Counted from the stretch's first letter, positions 32,923 to 41,555 are shown. The stretch: 64,000 nt of DNA from Acidovorax sp. FHTAMBA (GCF_038958875.1 NZ_CP152407.1:3913501-3977500); one strand, 5' to 3'. Notes: generated by a model not told the origin, from the sequence alone. Numbers and translations are program-made.

Positions 32923-33501
32923 GTGAAATTCAAGATGGCCGAGAAATCCCTGTTTGCGGTGCTGCTGCGCTCGCCGTGGTGGATCAGCTTTGTGGTGGTG
33001 GGCCTCATCACACTGGTGTCGGGTGCGCTGCTGCCCAAGGAGTACTTCCTGGTGGGCTCGCTGGCCGGGTTTCCCATTTTTGTGGTGGGCTGCATCGCCG
33101 CATGGCGCCAGCTGCGCGCGCCCAGCCCCGCCAAGGTGGCCGAGATGCTGGACGCCGTGGGCAGCATGCCGTGGCGCAGCTTTGCCGACACGCTGGAAGC
33201 CGCGTGGGTGCGCGAGGGCTGCACGGTAGAACGCCTCAAGCCGGGCGGCGCGGCCGACATGGCGCTGATCCTCGGCGGCAAAACGACGCTGGTCAGCGCC
33301 CGCCGGTGGAAGGCGGCCACCCATGGCGTGGAGCCGTTGCGCGATCTGCACGCTGCCATGCAGGCGCGCGATGCGTCGGCCGGCGTGTATGTGGTCACCC
33401 AGGGGCAACTGAGCGACAACGCGCGTGCCTTCGCGCGCGACCACGGCATCACCGTGCTGCAAGGCGAAGGCGTGGCGCGCCTGCTGCTGGCGGCCCGGTA
33501 A
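32923..33501 (+). CDS. Membrane protein with degenerate Mrr-like endonuclease domain
   Basis: A 192-residue protein with two N-terminal transmembrane helices (PWWISFVVVGLITLVSGAL and FLVGSLAGFPIFVVGCIAAW), then a restriction-endonuclease-like (Mrr_cat) fold from about residue 80: PWRSFADTLEAAWVREGCTVE, GGAADMALIL, LVSARRWKAA and GVYVVTQGQLSDNARAFA. In active Mrr domains the third strand reads like VQCKRWK; here Gln and Lys of QxK are Ser and Arg (SAR), so nuclease activity is doubtful. The GTG start is supported by AAAGGA six bases upstream. The membrane anchor suggests a nucleoid or DNA-uptake-related role, which is speculation. Confidence 0.75.
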   Translation: MKFKMAEKSLFAVLLRSPWWISFVVVGLITLVSGALLPKEYFLVGSLAGFPIFVVGCIAAWRQLRAPSPAKVAEMLDAVGSMPWRSFADTLEAAWVREGCTVERLKPGGAADMALILGGKTTLVSARRWKAATHGVEPLRDLHAAMQARDASAGVYVVTQGQLSDNARAFARDHGITVLQGEGVARLLLAAR

Positions 33502-33615
33502 TCCCATCCCACCCGCGCGGCAGGCCCGCCGCCGGCCCTCGGGTTTTCCCACATGGTGCCGCGCGGGGCGCCCTCCACACTCGGGACTATCTTCCCCGCT
33601 TGTGCCACCCCACCG

Positions 33616-34878
33616 ATGCCCACCCCAGCCAGCCCCGATGCAACCCCGCCAGCCTCCCCGTCACGCCCTGCGGGCCTGCTGCTGACCGGCGGCGGCGCCC
33701 GGGCTGCCTACCAGGTGGGGGTGCTGGAAGCCATTGCCGACCTGCGCCAGGCCTGTGGAGAGGGGGGCGGCCCCAACCCCTTCCCCATCATCACCGGCAC
33801 CTCGGCGGGTGCCATCAACGCCGCCGCGCTGGCGTGTGGCGCCGACAACTTTGACCGAGCCGTGCGCCGCATCGCGCGGGTGTGGCGCCAGTTCCATGCC
33901 CACCATGTGTATGGCGCGGATTCACTCAGCGTGATGCGCAGCGGCGCGCGCTGGCTTACGCTGGTGTCGCTGGGCTGGGCGCTGGCCCGCTGGCGCCGGA
34001 TGCGGCCACGCTCGCTGCTGGACAACTCTCCGCTGGAAAAACTCCTGGTCAAGATGGTGCCGCTGGTGCGCCTGCCCCGGCTGATCCGCAAGGGCCACCT
34101 CACCGCACTGGCCGTCACCGCCTCCAGCTACAGCTCGGGCGAGCACGTCACGTTCTTTGAGGCGGCCTCGCCCGTCAAGCCGTGGGTGCGCTCGCAGCGC
34201 AAGGCCGCCAGCGACCGCATCACGCACGAGCATCTGCTCGCGTCCTCGGCCATTCCGTTCATCTTCCCGGCCAAGGGCATCGAAGTGGACGGGCACACCG
34301 AATACTTTGGCGACGGCTCCATGCGCCAGTCAGCCCCCATTGCCCCCGCCATCCACCTGGGGGCCGAGCGCATCCTGGTGATTGGCGCGGGCCGCATGCA
34401 CGAGCCCAAGGGCGATGCCGCCGCCAACCCAACGCCCAATTACCCCACCCTGGCGCAGATCGCGGGGCATGCGCTGTCCAACATTTTTCTGGATGCACTG
34501 GCCGTGGACGTGGAACGCGTGCAGCGCATCAACCAGACCCTGTCGCTGATTCCCGAAGAAAAGCGACTGCACAGCGCGCTGCGCCCCATCGAGCTGCTGG
34601 TGATTGCGCCATCCCAACGCCTGGACGCCGTGGCCGCCCGCCACGTAGGCGATCTGCCCCGCCCCGTGCGCACCATGCTGGGCGCCCTGGGCGTGACCAC
34701 CAACATGGCCGATGTGCGCGGCGCGGCGCTGGCCAGCTACCTGCTGTTTGAGGCCAACTACACCCAGGAGCTGATGGCGCTGGGCCGGGCGGACACACTG
34801 GCCATGCGGGGGGAGGTGTGCCGGTTTTTTGGGTGGACGGATGGGGGGGCAGAAGTGAAAACACGTCTGCACGAATGA
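33616..34878 (+). CDS. Patatin-like phospholipase family protein
   Basis: About 420 residues. The patatin catalytic elements are all present: an oxyanion loop GGGARAAYQVG, nucleophile Ser in GTSAGAIN and Asp in FGDGSMRQ (DG dyad). A long C-terminal part after the catalytic domain (LSNIFLDALAVDVERVQRIN and on) matches the DUF3336/patatin-like proteins of proteobacteria. Predicted to hydrolyse membrane lipids or acyl esters; cytoplasmic or peripheral. The frame is open from 33553; I prefer ATG 33616 although neither start has a good ribosome binding site. It follows the Mrr-like gene by 114 bases. Confidence 0.85.
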   Translation: MPTPASPDATPPASPSRPAGLLLTGGGARAAYQVGVLEAIADLRQACGEGGGPNPFPIITGTSAGAINAAALACGADNFDRAVRRIARVWRQFHAHHVYGADSLSVMRSGARWLTLVSLGWALARWRRMRPRSLLDNSPLEKLLVKMVPLVRLPRLIRKGHLTALAVTASSYSSGEHVTFFEAASPVKPWVRSQRKAASDRITHEHLLASSAIPFIFPAKGIEVDGHTEYFGDGSMRQSAPIAPAIHLGAERILVIGAGRMHEPKGDAAANPTPNYPTLAQIAGHALSNIFLDALAVDVERVQRINQTLSLIPEEKRLHSALRPIELLVIAPSQRLDAVAARHVGDLPRPVRTMLGALGVTTNMADVRGAALASYLLFEANYTQELMALGRADTLAMRGEVCRFFGWTDGGAEVKTRLHE

Positions 34879-34920
34879 ACGTATCTGTCCCACAACCCCA
34901 GCAGCACCAAGCGGCGCCGA

Positions 34921-35838
34921 TCAAGCTCGAAAGCCGCCAAGGCGACGCCACCCCAACAAACCCACCAGTCCTGACAACAGACCCAGTGCAGGCCATGACA
35001 TGAGTGGAACGGGTGTCGGCTGCGCGGGCGCTGGTGCAGGCGCCACCGTGAAAATTCGCAATTCATCCAGCTGCGCCGGCGCGCGCGTCACGACCTGAAC
35101 CGTGTCGAATGGAACCGCCAGCCCCGCGTACACTACCGAGGGCGTGGGCGGATTGAGGTAGTCAAAGCCGCTGAGGTTCGGCAACACCCACATGCTGGTG
35201 CTCGTTGCTGTGTAATTGATGCGCAGCACAATCACACTGAGCGTGCTCAGGGCCACTGTGCTGCAAGGGCCCGTCACCAGATCGGGACCGAAAAGCGCGA
35301 AAACCGGACTGCCGCCGCACTGGCCGTTGTTACCCACCGCAGCGGCGTTTGCGTTGGTGACCGAGTTGAAGAGCCGGATCTGGGGTGTGCCATTTATGGA
35401 CTGGGTACCAAACTGGGCCAAGAACTGGACGAAGACAACGCCGGCGTTCTGCATGGGCAACGTCCGTGCGTTGAAGCTAACCTGCACGGCATTGCCGTTG
35501 TCCACGAGTTTGCCGCCAGAACTGCTCAAACCCGGCAAGGCAAGACTCGTCGCATTGACCCGGTGCTGACGCAGCCCAGCGGTCCACGCTGCGCTCCAGC
35601 CAGAGCCACCGCTCAAGCCGCCAATAGATACCCCGCCCGCGTAGGCAAACGGTTCTTCCGCAATGGTAGTGATGACGGGGGCAGCGCGCACGGACATCGC
35701 GAAACACATCGTCGCCGCAACCTCAATGATGAGCGTGGCTAAGCGCAAGAGGTACCGAACCAAGTAAAACTGAGATGCTGGTGCATGAACGGGACTCGTA
35801 TAGAGAGTGGGAGTGTGCTGGAGGGAAAACGGACGCAC
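34921..35838 (-). CDS. Exported protein with IPTL-CTERM-like sorting signal
   Basis: Up to 305 residues. A signal sequence (LLRLATLIIEVAATMCFAM, cleavage near VRAAP) is followed by a beta-rich, Ser/Asn/Gly-rich body with FAYAGGVSIGGLSGGSGW and a C-terminal tripartite tail: the VPLMSW motif, a hydrophobic helix (ALGLLSGLVGLLGW) and basic residues RRLGGFR. This is the layout of IPTL-CTERM (PEP-CTERM-type) proteins processed by an exosortase; no exosortase is in the window. The start is uncertain: ATG 35838, TTG 35763 and ATG 35709 are all in frame, and TTG 35763 gives the most normal signal peptide. Probably surface-exposed or secreted; function unknown. Confidence 0.72.
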   Translation of the reverse strand: MRPFSLQHTPTLYTSPVHAPASQFYLVRYLLRLATLIIEVAATMCFAMSVRAAPVITTIAEEPFAYAGGVSIGGLSGGSGWSAAWTAGLRQHRVNATSLALPGLSSSGGKLVDNGNAVQVSFNARTLPMQNAGVVFVQFLAQFGTQSINGTPQIRLFNSVTNANAAAVGNNGQCGGSPVFALFGPDLVTGPCSTVALSTLSVIVLRINYTATSTSMWVLPNLSGFDYLNPPTPSVVYAGLAVPFDTVQVVTRAPAQLDELRIFTVAPAPAPAQPTPVPLMSWPALGLLSGLVGLLGWRRLGGFRA

Positions 35839-35961
35839 CGCAGCGAGAGATGCTGTGCATTATGACCGGCGCCATCTACAAACAGATGCAAGTGATGTGC
35901 ACTCGCTCGATCTCCCCATGCCTCCATCTGTCCTGCACTGAATGGCTTCATGACAACCGCC

Positions 35962-35967
35962 TAAAAT
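35962..35967 (+). promoter_or_regulatory. Candidate -10 box for metG
   Basis: TAAAAT, 31 bases before the metG ATG, in the context CGCCTAAAATCGCGG. A recognisable -35 box is missing at 17 bases. Confidence 0.35.
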
Positions 35968-35997
35968 CGCGGGTTCCGCCTGAGAAAGCCGCATCCC

Positions 35998-38118
35998 ATG
36001 ACGACCTCCGCCCGCAAACTCTTCGTTACCACCGCCCTGCCGTACGCCAACGGCAACTTCCACATTGGCCACATCATGGAATACATCCAGGCCGACATCT
36101 GGGTGCGGTACCAAAGGATGCAGGGCAACGCTGTCAACTTTGTGGGTGCGGACGACACCCACGGTGCGCCCATCATGATTGCCGCCGAAAAAGCGGGCAA
36201 AACGCCCCAGCAGTTCGTGGCCGACATCGCTGCGGGCCGCAAGCAGTACCTGGACGGCTTTCACATCAGCTTTGACAACTGGCACAGCACCGATGCGCCC
36301 GAAAACCATGAACTGGCCCGCCAGATCTACCGCGACCTGCGCGACCGCGCCGACGGCAGCCTGATCGAGGTGCGGACCATCGAGCAGTTCTTCGATCCCG
36401 AGAAGAACATGTTCCTGCCCGACCGCTACATCAAGGGCGAGTGCCCCAAGTGCCACGCCAAGGACCAGTATGGTGACAACTGCGAGGTGTGTGGCTCGGT
36501 CTATGCACCCACCGACCTGATCAACCCGTTCTCCGCCCTGTCGGGTGCCAAGCCCGAGCTGAAGAATTCGGAGCACTTCTTCTTCAAGCTGTCGGACCCG
36601 CGCTGTGTGGAGTTTCTGGAAAACTGGACGCAGGATGGCAAGCTGCAGCCCGAGGTGGCCAACAAGATCAAGGAATGGTTCACCGTCCGCACCAACCCCG
36701 ACGGCACCACCAGCGAAGGCCTGGGCGACTGGGACATCAGCCGCGACGCGCCCTACTTCGGCATCGAGATCCCCGACGCGCCCGGCAAGTACTTCTACGT
36801 GTGGCTGGACGCGCCCGTGGGCTACCTGGCATCGCTGAAGAACCTGCTGGAAAAGCGCGGCGAAAGCTACGACGCCTACATGGCCGACCCGGCCATGGAG
36901 CAGTACCACTTCATCGGCAAGGACATCGTCACCTTCCACACGCTGTTCTGGCCTGCCATGCTGCACTTCAGTGGCCGCAAGACGCCCAACAACGTGTTCG
37001 TGCACGGCTTCCTCACGGTGAACAACGGCGAGAAGATGAGCAAGAGCCGCGGCACGGGCCTGGACCCGCTCAAGTACCTGAGCCTGAACATGAATGCCGA
37101 GTGGCTGCGCTACTACCTGGCCGCCAAGCTGTCGGCACGCAACGAAGACATCGACTTCAATGCCGAAGACTTCATGCTGCGGGTGAACAGCGATCTGATC
37201 GGCAAGTACGTGAACATTGCCAGCCGCGCAGCGGGCTTCTTGACCAAGCGCTTTGACGGCAAGCTGACCAGCAACTTTGGCGCTACAGGCGCTGCCCTGC
37301 TGGCCGAGGTGCGCGGCGCCAGCGATGCCATCGCGCAGATGTACGAAACCCGCGAGTACAGCAAGGCCACGCGCGAGATCATGCTGCTGGCCGACAAGGT
37401 CAACGCCTATGTGGACCAGAACAAGCCCTGGGACTTGGCCAAGGACGCTGCCAACAACGAGGCCCTGCACCAGGTGTGTTCGGTGCTCGTCAACGCCTTT
37501 GCCGCGCTCACCCGCTACCTGGCACCTGTGCTGCCGGGGCTGGCCCAGGCGGTGCAAGGCTTTGTGGGGGTGAACATGCAGCAGTGGAACGTGGCGGGGG
37601 ACGTGCAAGCCATCCAGCCCTACCAGCACCTGATGCAGCGCGTGACGCCTGAGCAGCTCGAAGCCTTGTTTGAGCCCCCAGCGCAAGCAGAACAAGCGCC
37701 AGCAGCTACTGAAACCGTAGCAGCCAATTCCCATCCTGGTGGCGAGGAAGTAGCCCCCACCATCACCATCGACGACTTCACCAAGATCGACCTGCGGATT
37801 GCGCTGATCGTGAATTGCGAACCGGTGGAAGGATCGACCAAGCTGCTGCGCCTGACACTGGATGTGGGTGAAGGCCCCGACCTGGAAGGACGTCCCATCC
37901 TGCGCAACGTGTTCAGCGGCATTGCCAGCGCCTACAAGCCCGAAGACCTGGTGGGCAAGCACACCGTGATGGTGGCCAACCTCGCCCCGCGCAAGATGAA
38001 GTTCGGCGTCTCCGAAGGCATGGTGCTGGCCGCCAGTCACGGCGACGAAAAGGCCAACCCGGGCATTTACGTGCTCAACCCCTGGCCCGGCGCAACACCC
38101 GGCATGCGCGTGCGCTGA
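35998..38118 (+). CDS. metG: Methionyl-tRNA synthetase
   Basis: A 706-residue class I aminoacyl-tRNA synthetase charging tRNA-Met. It has the HIGH signature in GNFHIGHIMEY (about 19-29), a zinc knuckle CPKCHAKDQYGDNCEVCG, the KMSKS loop in NNGEKMSKSRGTG, an anticodon-binding helical domain and the C-terminal tRNA-binding (EMAP/Trbp111) domain from about residue 585 (IDDFTKIDLRIALIV). The linker between these last two is Ala/Gln/Pro-rich (AQAEQAPAATETVAANS), and its DNA resembles a copy of the dispersed palindromic repeat (R6). Length and domain order are usual for the long MetRS form. Confidence 0.96.
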   Translation: MTTSARKLFVTTALPYANGNFHIGHIMEYIQADIWVRYQRMQGNAVNFVGADDTHGAPIMIAAEKAGKTPQQFVADIAAGRKQYLDGFHISFDNWHSTDAPENHELARQIYRDLRDRADGSLIEVRTIEQFFDPEKNMFLPDRYIKGECPKCHAKDQYGDNCEVCGSVYAPTDLINPFSALSGAKPELKNSEHFFFKLSDPRCVEFLENWTQDGKLQPEVANKIKEWFTVRTNPDGTTSEGLGDWDISRDAPYFGIEIPDAPGKYFYVWLDAPVGYLASLKNLLEKRGESYDAYMADPAMEQYHFIGKDIVTFHTLFWPAMLHFSGRKTPNNVFVHGFLTVNNGEKMSKSRGTGLDPLKYLSLNMNAEWLRYYLAAKLSARNEDIDFNAEDFMLRVNSDLIGKYVNIASRAAGFLTKRFDGKLTSNFGATGAALLAEVRGASDAIAQMYETREYSKATREIMLLADKVNAYVDQNKPWDLAKDAANNEALHQVCSVLVNAFAALTRYLAPVLPGLAQAVQGFVGVNMQQWNVAGDVQAIQPYQHLMQRVTPEQLEALFEPPAQAEQAPAATETVAANSHPGGEEVAPTITIDDFTKIDLRIALIVNCEPVEGSTKLLRLTLDVGEGPDLEGRPILRNVFSGIASAYKPEDLVGKHTVMVANLAPRKMKFGVSEGMVLAASHGDEKANPGIYVLNPWPGATPGMRVR
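37676..37715. repeat. Possible palindromic repeat copy R6 inside metG
   Basis: CCAGCGC (37678-37684), a 9-base spacer, then AAGCGCCAGCAGCTA (37694-37708). Spacing and the right arm match R3, R5 and R7, but the loop sequence differs. It is read in the same orientation and frame as R5 (QAPAAT here, SAPAAI there) and lies in the linker before the C-terminal tRNA-binding domain. Confidence 0.45.
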
Positions 38119-38143
38119 GCGCACAGACGCCCCACCCCGAAAC

Positions 38144-38164
38144 AAAGGCCCTTCACGGGCCTTT
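38144..38164. terminator. Terminator between metG and yitT
   Basis: Perfect 8-bp stem AAAGGCCC / GGGCCTTT with loop TTCAC, 25 bases after the metG stop and 16 bases beyond the stop of the convergent YitT gene. T-rich sequence follows on the plus strand (TTTGTTGTTG), and a short T-rich stretch on the minus strand, so it may work both ways. Confidence 0.75.
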
Positions 38165-38180
38165 GTTGTTGATGGCGGCG

Positions 38181-38819
38181 TCATGTGGGGCGGCCCCTCA
38201 ATGCCCCACGTACCGCCCCGGCCGGTGGCTGATCCACAAACCCGCTCATCACCAGCACGGCCAGCACCGAATACGCCACGCGCTCGGGTGGCACCACCAA
38301 CAGCGCCAGCAGCACCACGGAGCCGTCGATCATCATCTGCACCTTGCCCGCGCGCATGCCGTAGCGCGCCTGCAGGTACAGCGACACCACGGTGGCGCCG
38401 CCCAGGCTGGAGCGGTGGCGCGCCAAAAACAGGCAGCCCGTGCCCAGCAGCAGGCCGCCCAGCAGCGAGGCGAACAGCGGATTGAGGTAGTCCACGTGCA
38501 TCACGTGCGGGAACAGCTCGGTGAGCAGCGACAGCAGGCCCACGCAGACAAAGGTCTTGATGGTGAACTCGTGGCCCATGCGCGTCCAGGCAAACCAGTA
38601 GAACGGCAGGTTGACCACAAAGAACAGCTTGCCGAACGAGATGCCCGTGACGTAGTGCAGCAAGAACGCCACCCCGGCCGTGCCGCCCACCAGCAGCCCC
38701 GCCTGGTTGAACAGCATGAGCGCCATGGCCACAAACAGGGTGCCGGCGAACAGCGCCTGCGCATCTTCAAACATGCCGTGGCGCAGCGAAGGCACTGGGG
38801 GAGCGGTGGGCGGTTGCAT
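38181..38819 (-). CDS. YitT family membrane protein
   Basis: A 212-residue inner-membrane protein with about five hydrophobic helices (LFAGTLFVAMALMLFNQAG, TAGVAFLLHYVTG, FTIKTFVCVGLLSLLTEL, LFASLLGGLLLGTGCLFL, VQMMIDGSVVLLALLVV). It matches the YitT/DUF161 family, with GLLVGGTAGVAFL and SLGGATVVSLYLQ as the paired GG-rich repeats. Function unknown; the C-terminal DUF2179 domain of Bacillus YitT is missing. The ATG at 38819 fits the homologous start better than the longer upstream frame. Confidence 0.85.
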   Translation of the reverse strand: MQPPTAPPVPSLRHGMFEDAQALFAGTLFVAMALMLFNQAGLLVGGTAGVAFLLHYVTGISFGKLFFVVNLPFYWFAWTRMGHEFTIKTFVCVGLLSLLTELFPHVMHVDYLNPLFASLLGGLLLGTGCLFLARHRSSLGGATVVSLYLQARYGMRAGKVQMMIDGSVVLLALLVVPPERVAYSVLAVLVMSGFVDQPPAGAVRGALRGRPT

Positions 38820-38960
38820 GGTGGTGGCAGAAGTCTTGTGCAAAAGGGAAGAACAGCGGGGCGGGCGCCCGCACGGCCGAAGTCTGGGTGTACAGACTAG
38901 CAAGCATTGCGCCAGAGGGCAGCCGCCTGTGTGCCGCCAGAACTCCGGGAAATTTTAGGC

Positions 38961-39008
38961 TTTTCAGGCCCCGGCGCTTATCCATCGAGCGCCAGCAGCT
39001 ATCAAACT
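38961..39008. repeat. Dispersed palindromic repeat, copy R7
   Basis: GGCGCT (38973-38978) and AGCGCC (38988-38993) around TTATCCATCG, followed by AGCAGCTATCAAACTT. It is the same arrangement as R3 with a compensatory change in both arms (C in place of T, G in place of A), so the stem is conserved. Confidence 0.75.
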
Positions 39009-39093
39009 TGTAGTGCTTAACGCACTAGCCTGACACCACGCTGATGGTGCCATGCCGGGCGTGGCGCACGCGCACAGTTGGGGTTGCCATCGG

Positions 39094-39121
39094 TTGCAGC
39101 GCAAGCCCTGCTCACTACACT
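39094..39121 (+). promoter_or_regulatory. Candidate promoter of the second SulP gene
   Basis: TTGCAG (39094-39099), a 16-base spacer and TACACT (39116-39121), about 125 bases before the ATG. Confidence 0.4.
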
Positions 39122-39244
39122 GGTTGGCTCCATGCCGGAACCCACGCCCCTCGCACCAGCGGCTCCCCGTGCGCGCACGGGGTCCGTCCTGCGCGGTGAA
39201 CACAAGGTGCGCCGCACGTGCTGTTCCCTCACACCGGAGCCCTC

Positions 39245-40939
39245 ATGCAGTTTTCTGCCGCTTTTCGCCCCCGCCTGATCGACGCCCTGCGTGACTACAC
39301 CAAGAGCCGCTGGCTGGCCGATGTGGGTGCGGGGGTTACGGTGGGCATCGTGGCGCTGCCGCTGGCCATGGCGTTTGCGATTGCGAGTGGCCTCAAGCCC
39401 GAGGCGGGGCTGTGGACGGCGATCATCGCGGGCTTTTTGATATCGGCGCTGGGCGGCACCAACGCGCAGATTGGCGGGCCGGCGGGCGCGTTCATCGTCA
39501 TCGTGTACGGCATTGTGGAGCGCTACGGCGTGGCCAACCTGCTGATCTCCACCGCCTGCGCGGGGGTGCTGCTGGTGCTGCTGGGGCTGTTCCGCCTGGG
39601 CACGCTGGTGCGCTTTGTGCCGGTGAGCATCGTCATCGGCTTTACCAACGGCATTGCGGTGCTGATTGCGCTGTCGCAGGTGAAGGACTGGCTGGGCCTG
39701 TCGATCGATCGCATGCCGGGCAATTTCTTTTCGCAGGTGAGCGCGCTGGCGCAGCACATCGACACCTTCAACCCCTATGCGTTCGGGCTGGGGCTGGCGT
39801 GTGTGGCGCTGCTGTTCCTCTGGCCACGGCTGTTTCTCAAGGGCTCGCCGGTGATCCGCCTGATGGAGGGGCACACGGTGCGCCGCTTTGCGCGCGTGCC
39901 CGCCCCCGTGGTGGCGCTGGTGGTGCTGAGCCTGCTGGCCTGGGGGCTGGGATTTCCGGTAGAGACCATCGGCTCGCGCTTTGGCGGCATTCCGCAGGGG
40001 CTGCCGGTGTTTGCCCTGCCCGATTTTTCGTGGGAGACAGTGCGGCTGCTGGTCACCCCCACGCTGACGATTGCGCTGCTGGGCGCCATCGAGTCGCTGC
40101 TGTGCGCGCGCGTGGCCGACCAGCTGGCCACCGACCCGCACCATAAAAAACACGACCCCAACCAGGAGCTGATGGCCCAGGGCGCGGCCAACATGATCGT
40201 GCCGTTTTTTGGCGGCATGCCGGCCACGGGCACCATTGCGCGCACGGTGACCAACATCCGTTCGGGCGCCACATCCCCGGTGGCGGGCATGGTGCACGCA
40301 GCCACCCTGGCGATCATCGTGCTGGTGGCGGCGCCGCTGGCGCTGCACATTCCGCTGGCGGTGCTGGCGGGCATCCTGCTGTACGTGGCCTGGAACATGG
40401 GCGAGTGGCACGAGTTTGTGCGCCTCAAACACTTCAGCAACCACTACCGGCTGCTCATGCTGAGCACGTTTTTCCTCACCGTGGTGTTTGACCTGACCGT
40501 GGCGGTCGAGGTGGGCCTGTTCATGGCCTGCGCGCTGTTTGTGCGCCGCATGAGCGGGCTGTTTCGCGCCGTGCGCCAGCCCGATGCCGCGCCACCGCCC
40601 GGTGCCGACCTGGCCTCGCAGGCCACCGCCGCCACGCGCCCGGTGGCCACGTGGCGCCTGCACGGGGCGCTGTTTTTTGGCGCTGCCGCCAAGATCGACC
40701 CCATCATCCAGGCCGTGGAGACCGGCCCGCCCGGCATGGACGTGGTGCTGGACGCCTGCGAACTGGTGGCGCTGGACACCACCGGACTCGATGCGCTGGA
40801 GCAGATCCTGCGGGCCGTGGCCGCCCGCGGGGGGCGCCTGAGCCTGACGCACCTGCATGAGCAACCGCGCTCACTGATCGAGCGCTCCGGCTTTGCCGAC
40901 CGGCTGGCGGCGCAAGGGGGGATGGGGGCGCAGGTCTGA
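39245..40939 (+). CDS. SulP family inorganic anion transporter (second copy)
   Basis: A 564-residue SulP/SLC26 transporter: the core helices start at LADVGAGVTVGIVALPLAMAF, with NAQIGGPAGAFIVIV as the anion-site region, and a C-terminal STAS domain from about residue 465 (WRLHGALFFGAAAKID) with a central DACELVALDTTGLDALEQI. It is more distant from the SulP at 4.3 kb than a recent duplicate would be. The substrate cannot be deduced; sulfate or bicarbonate are the usual options. The ATG at 39245 (MQFSAAF) fits better than the longer frame from 39218. It stands alone, convergent with a BamE-like gene. Confidence 0.88.
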   Translation: MQFSAAFRPRLIDALRDYTKSRWLADVGAGVTVGIVALPLAMAFAIASGLKPEAGLWTAIIAGFLISALGGTNAQIGGPAGAFIVIVYGIVERYGVANLLISTACAGVLLVLLGLFRLGTLVRFVPVSIVIGFTNGIAVLIALSQVKDWLGLSIDRMPGNFFSQVSALAQHIDTFNPYAFGLGLACVALLFLWPRLFLKGSPVIRLMEGHTVRRFARVPAPVVALVVLSLLAWGLGFPVETIGSRFGGIPQGLPVFALPDFSWETVRLLVTPTLTIALLGAIESLLCARVADQLATDPHHKKHDPNQELMAQGAANMIVPFFGGMPATGTIARTVTNIRSGATSPVAGMVHAATLAIIVLVAAPLALHIPLAVLAGILLYVAWNMGEWHEFVRLKHFSNHYRLLMLSTFFLTVVFDLTVAVEVGLFMACALFVRRMSGLFRAVRQPDAAPPPGADLASQATAATRPVATWRLHGALFFGAAAKIDPIIQAVETGPPGMDVVLDACELVALDTTGLDALEQILRAVAARGGRLSLTHLHEQPRSLIERSGFADRLAAQGGMGAQV

Positions 40940-40958
40940 CTGGCGGCACGGCCCCCTG

Positions 40959-41002
40959 TGTCCTGCCTGTGTCCTGCCTGTGTCCTGCCTGTGTCCTGCC
41001 TA
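40959..41002. repeat. 11-bp tandem repeat, four copies
   Basis: Four consecutive copies of TGTCCTGCCTG; the last copy ends in A. On the minus strand that final changed base creates the TAG stop of the BamE-like gene (41000-41002). It is a simple tandem repeat, not CRISPR. It may vary in copy number by slippage. Confidence 0.85.
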
Positions 41003-41512
41003 TCGGCTGCCCCGGAACTCGGGCGCCTCCGTGTCCGGCCCCGTCTGGGTGCGCAGCACGACGTGGTCCGGCCCATGGACCACACTGAACATCTGCGCCT
41101 CGCCCGGGGGCTTGAGAAAGCGCCATTCGGCCCAGGTCTCGTTTTTCAGAGCGTAGGGCGTGACTTTGGCGGGCTTGCCCAGCAGGCGGCGCACCTCGTC
41201 CATGCGCATGCCGGGCTGCACGCGCGCAAAGTTTTCGGGTGTCAGCACCTGGCGCACTGCGGTCAGGCGCCCGTCCGGGCCGATGGTGATCATGTAGTTC
41301 AGCTGGCCTGCGGGCTGGCGGTTGTATTCCAACGTGCGCGCGCCACCGGGCTCGTCCCAGACGTTTTCGGGGATACCAAAACGGTCGCGCACGTCGGCCT
41401 CGGTGGAAACGCCCGGCTGAAGCTCGCTGATGCGCTGCGGATCGCAGGCCGTCAGCGCCAGCAGGGAAAAGGCGGCAGCCACGAGGGCTGAGGAGCGATA
41501 AATCAGGGCCAT
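41000..41512 (-). CDS. Outer-membrane lipoprotein with duplicated BamE/SmpA-like domain
   Basis: A 170-residue lipoprotein (signal peptide, lipobox LTACDP, Cys23). The body appears to hold two SmpA/OmlA-like units: ELQPGVSTEADVRDRFGIP with a following TLEYNRQ, and RVQPGMRMDEVRRLLGKP with a following WAEWRFLKPP. Classical BamE has one such unit and about 110 residues. BamE is an accessory part of the outer-membrane protein assembly complex; this longer relative may play another envelope role. It is divergent from DUF3460 by 43 bases. Confidence 0.8.
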   Translation of the reverse strand: MALIYRSSALVAAAFSLLALTACDPQRISELQPGVSTEADVRDRFGIPENVWDEPGGARTLEYNRQPAGQLNYMITIGPDGRLTAVRQVLTPENFARVQPGMRMDEVRRLLGKPAKVTPYALKNETWAEWRFLKPPGEAQMFSVVHGPDHVVLRTQTGPDTEAPEFRGSR

Positions 41513-41555
41513 GGGATCGTTCCGGTAAAATCCGACGCAGAGAGGTTAACAGTCC

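Larger units (their letters stand above)
38820..39244. other. Intergenic region before the second SulP gene
   Basis: A 425-base gap between divergent genes. It holds the leader of the YitT gene, palindromic repeat R7 (38961-39008) and a candidate plus-strand promoter at 39094-39121. Short frames seen on both strands show no family resemblance and I do not call them genes. Confidence 0.5.

Noticed and set aside
32923..33501. Active type IV restriction enzyme or defence system
   Set aside because: The key catalytic residues of the Mrr domain are changed, and no partner restriction or defence gene is adjacent.
40959..41002. Direct repeats as a CRISPR array
   Set aside because: The units are 11 bp and contiguous, without spacers, and no cas gene is near.
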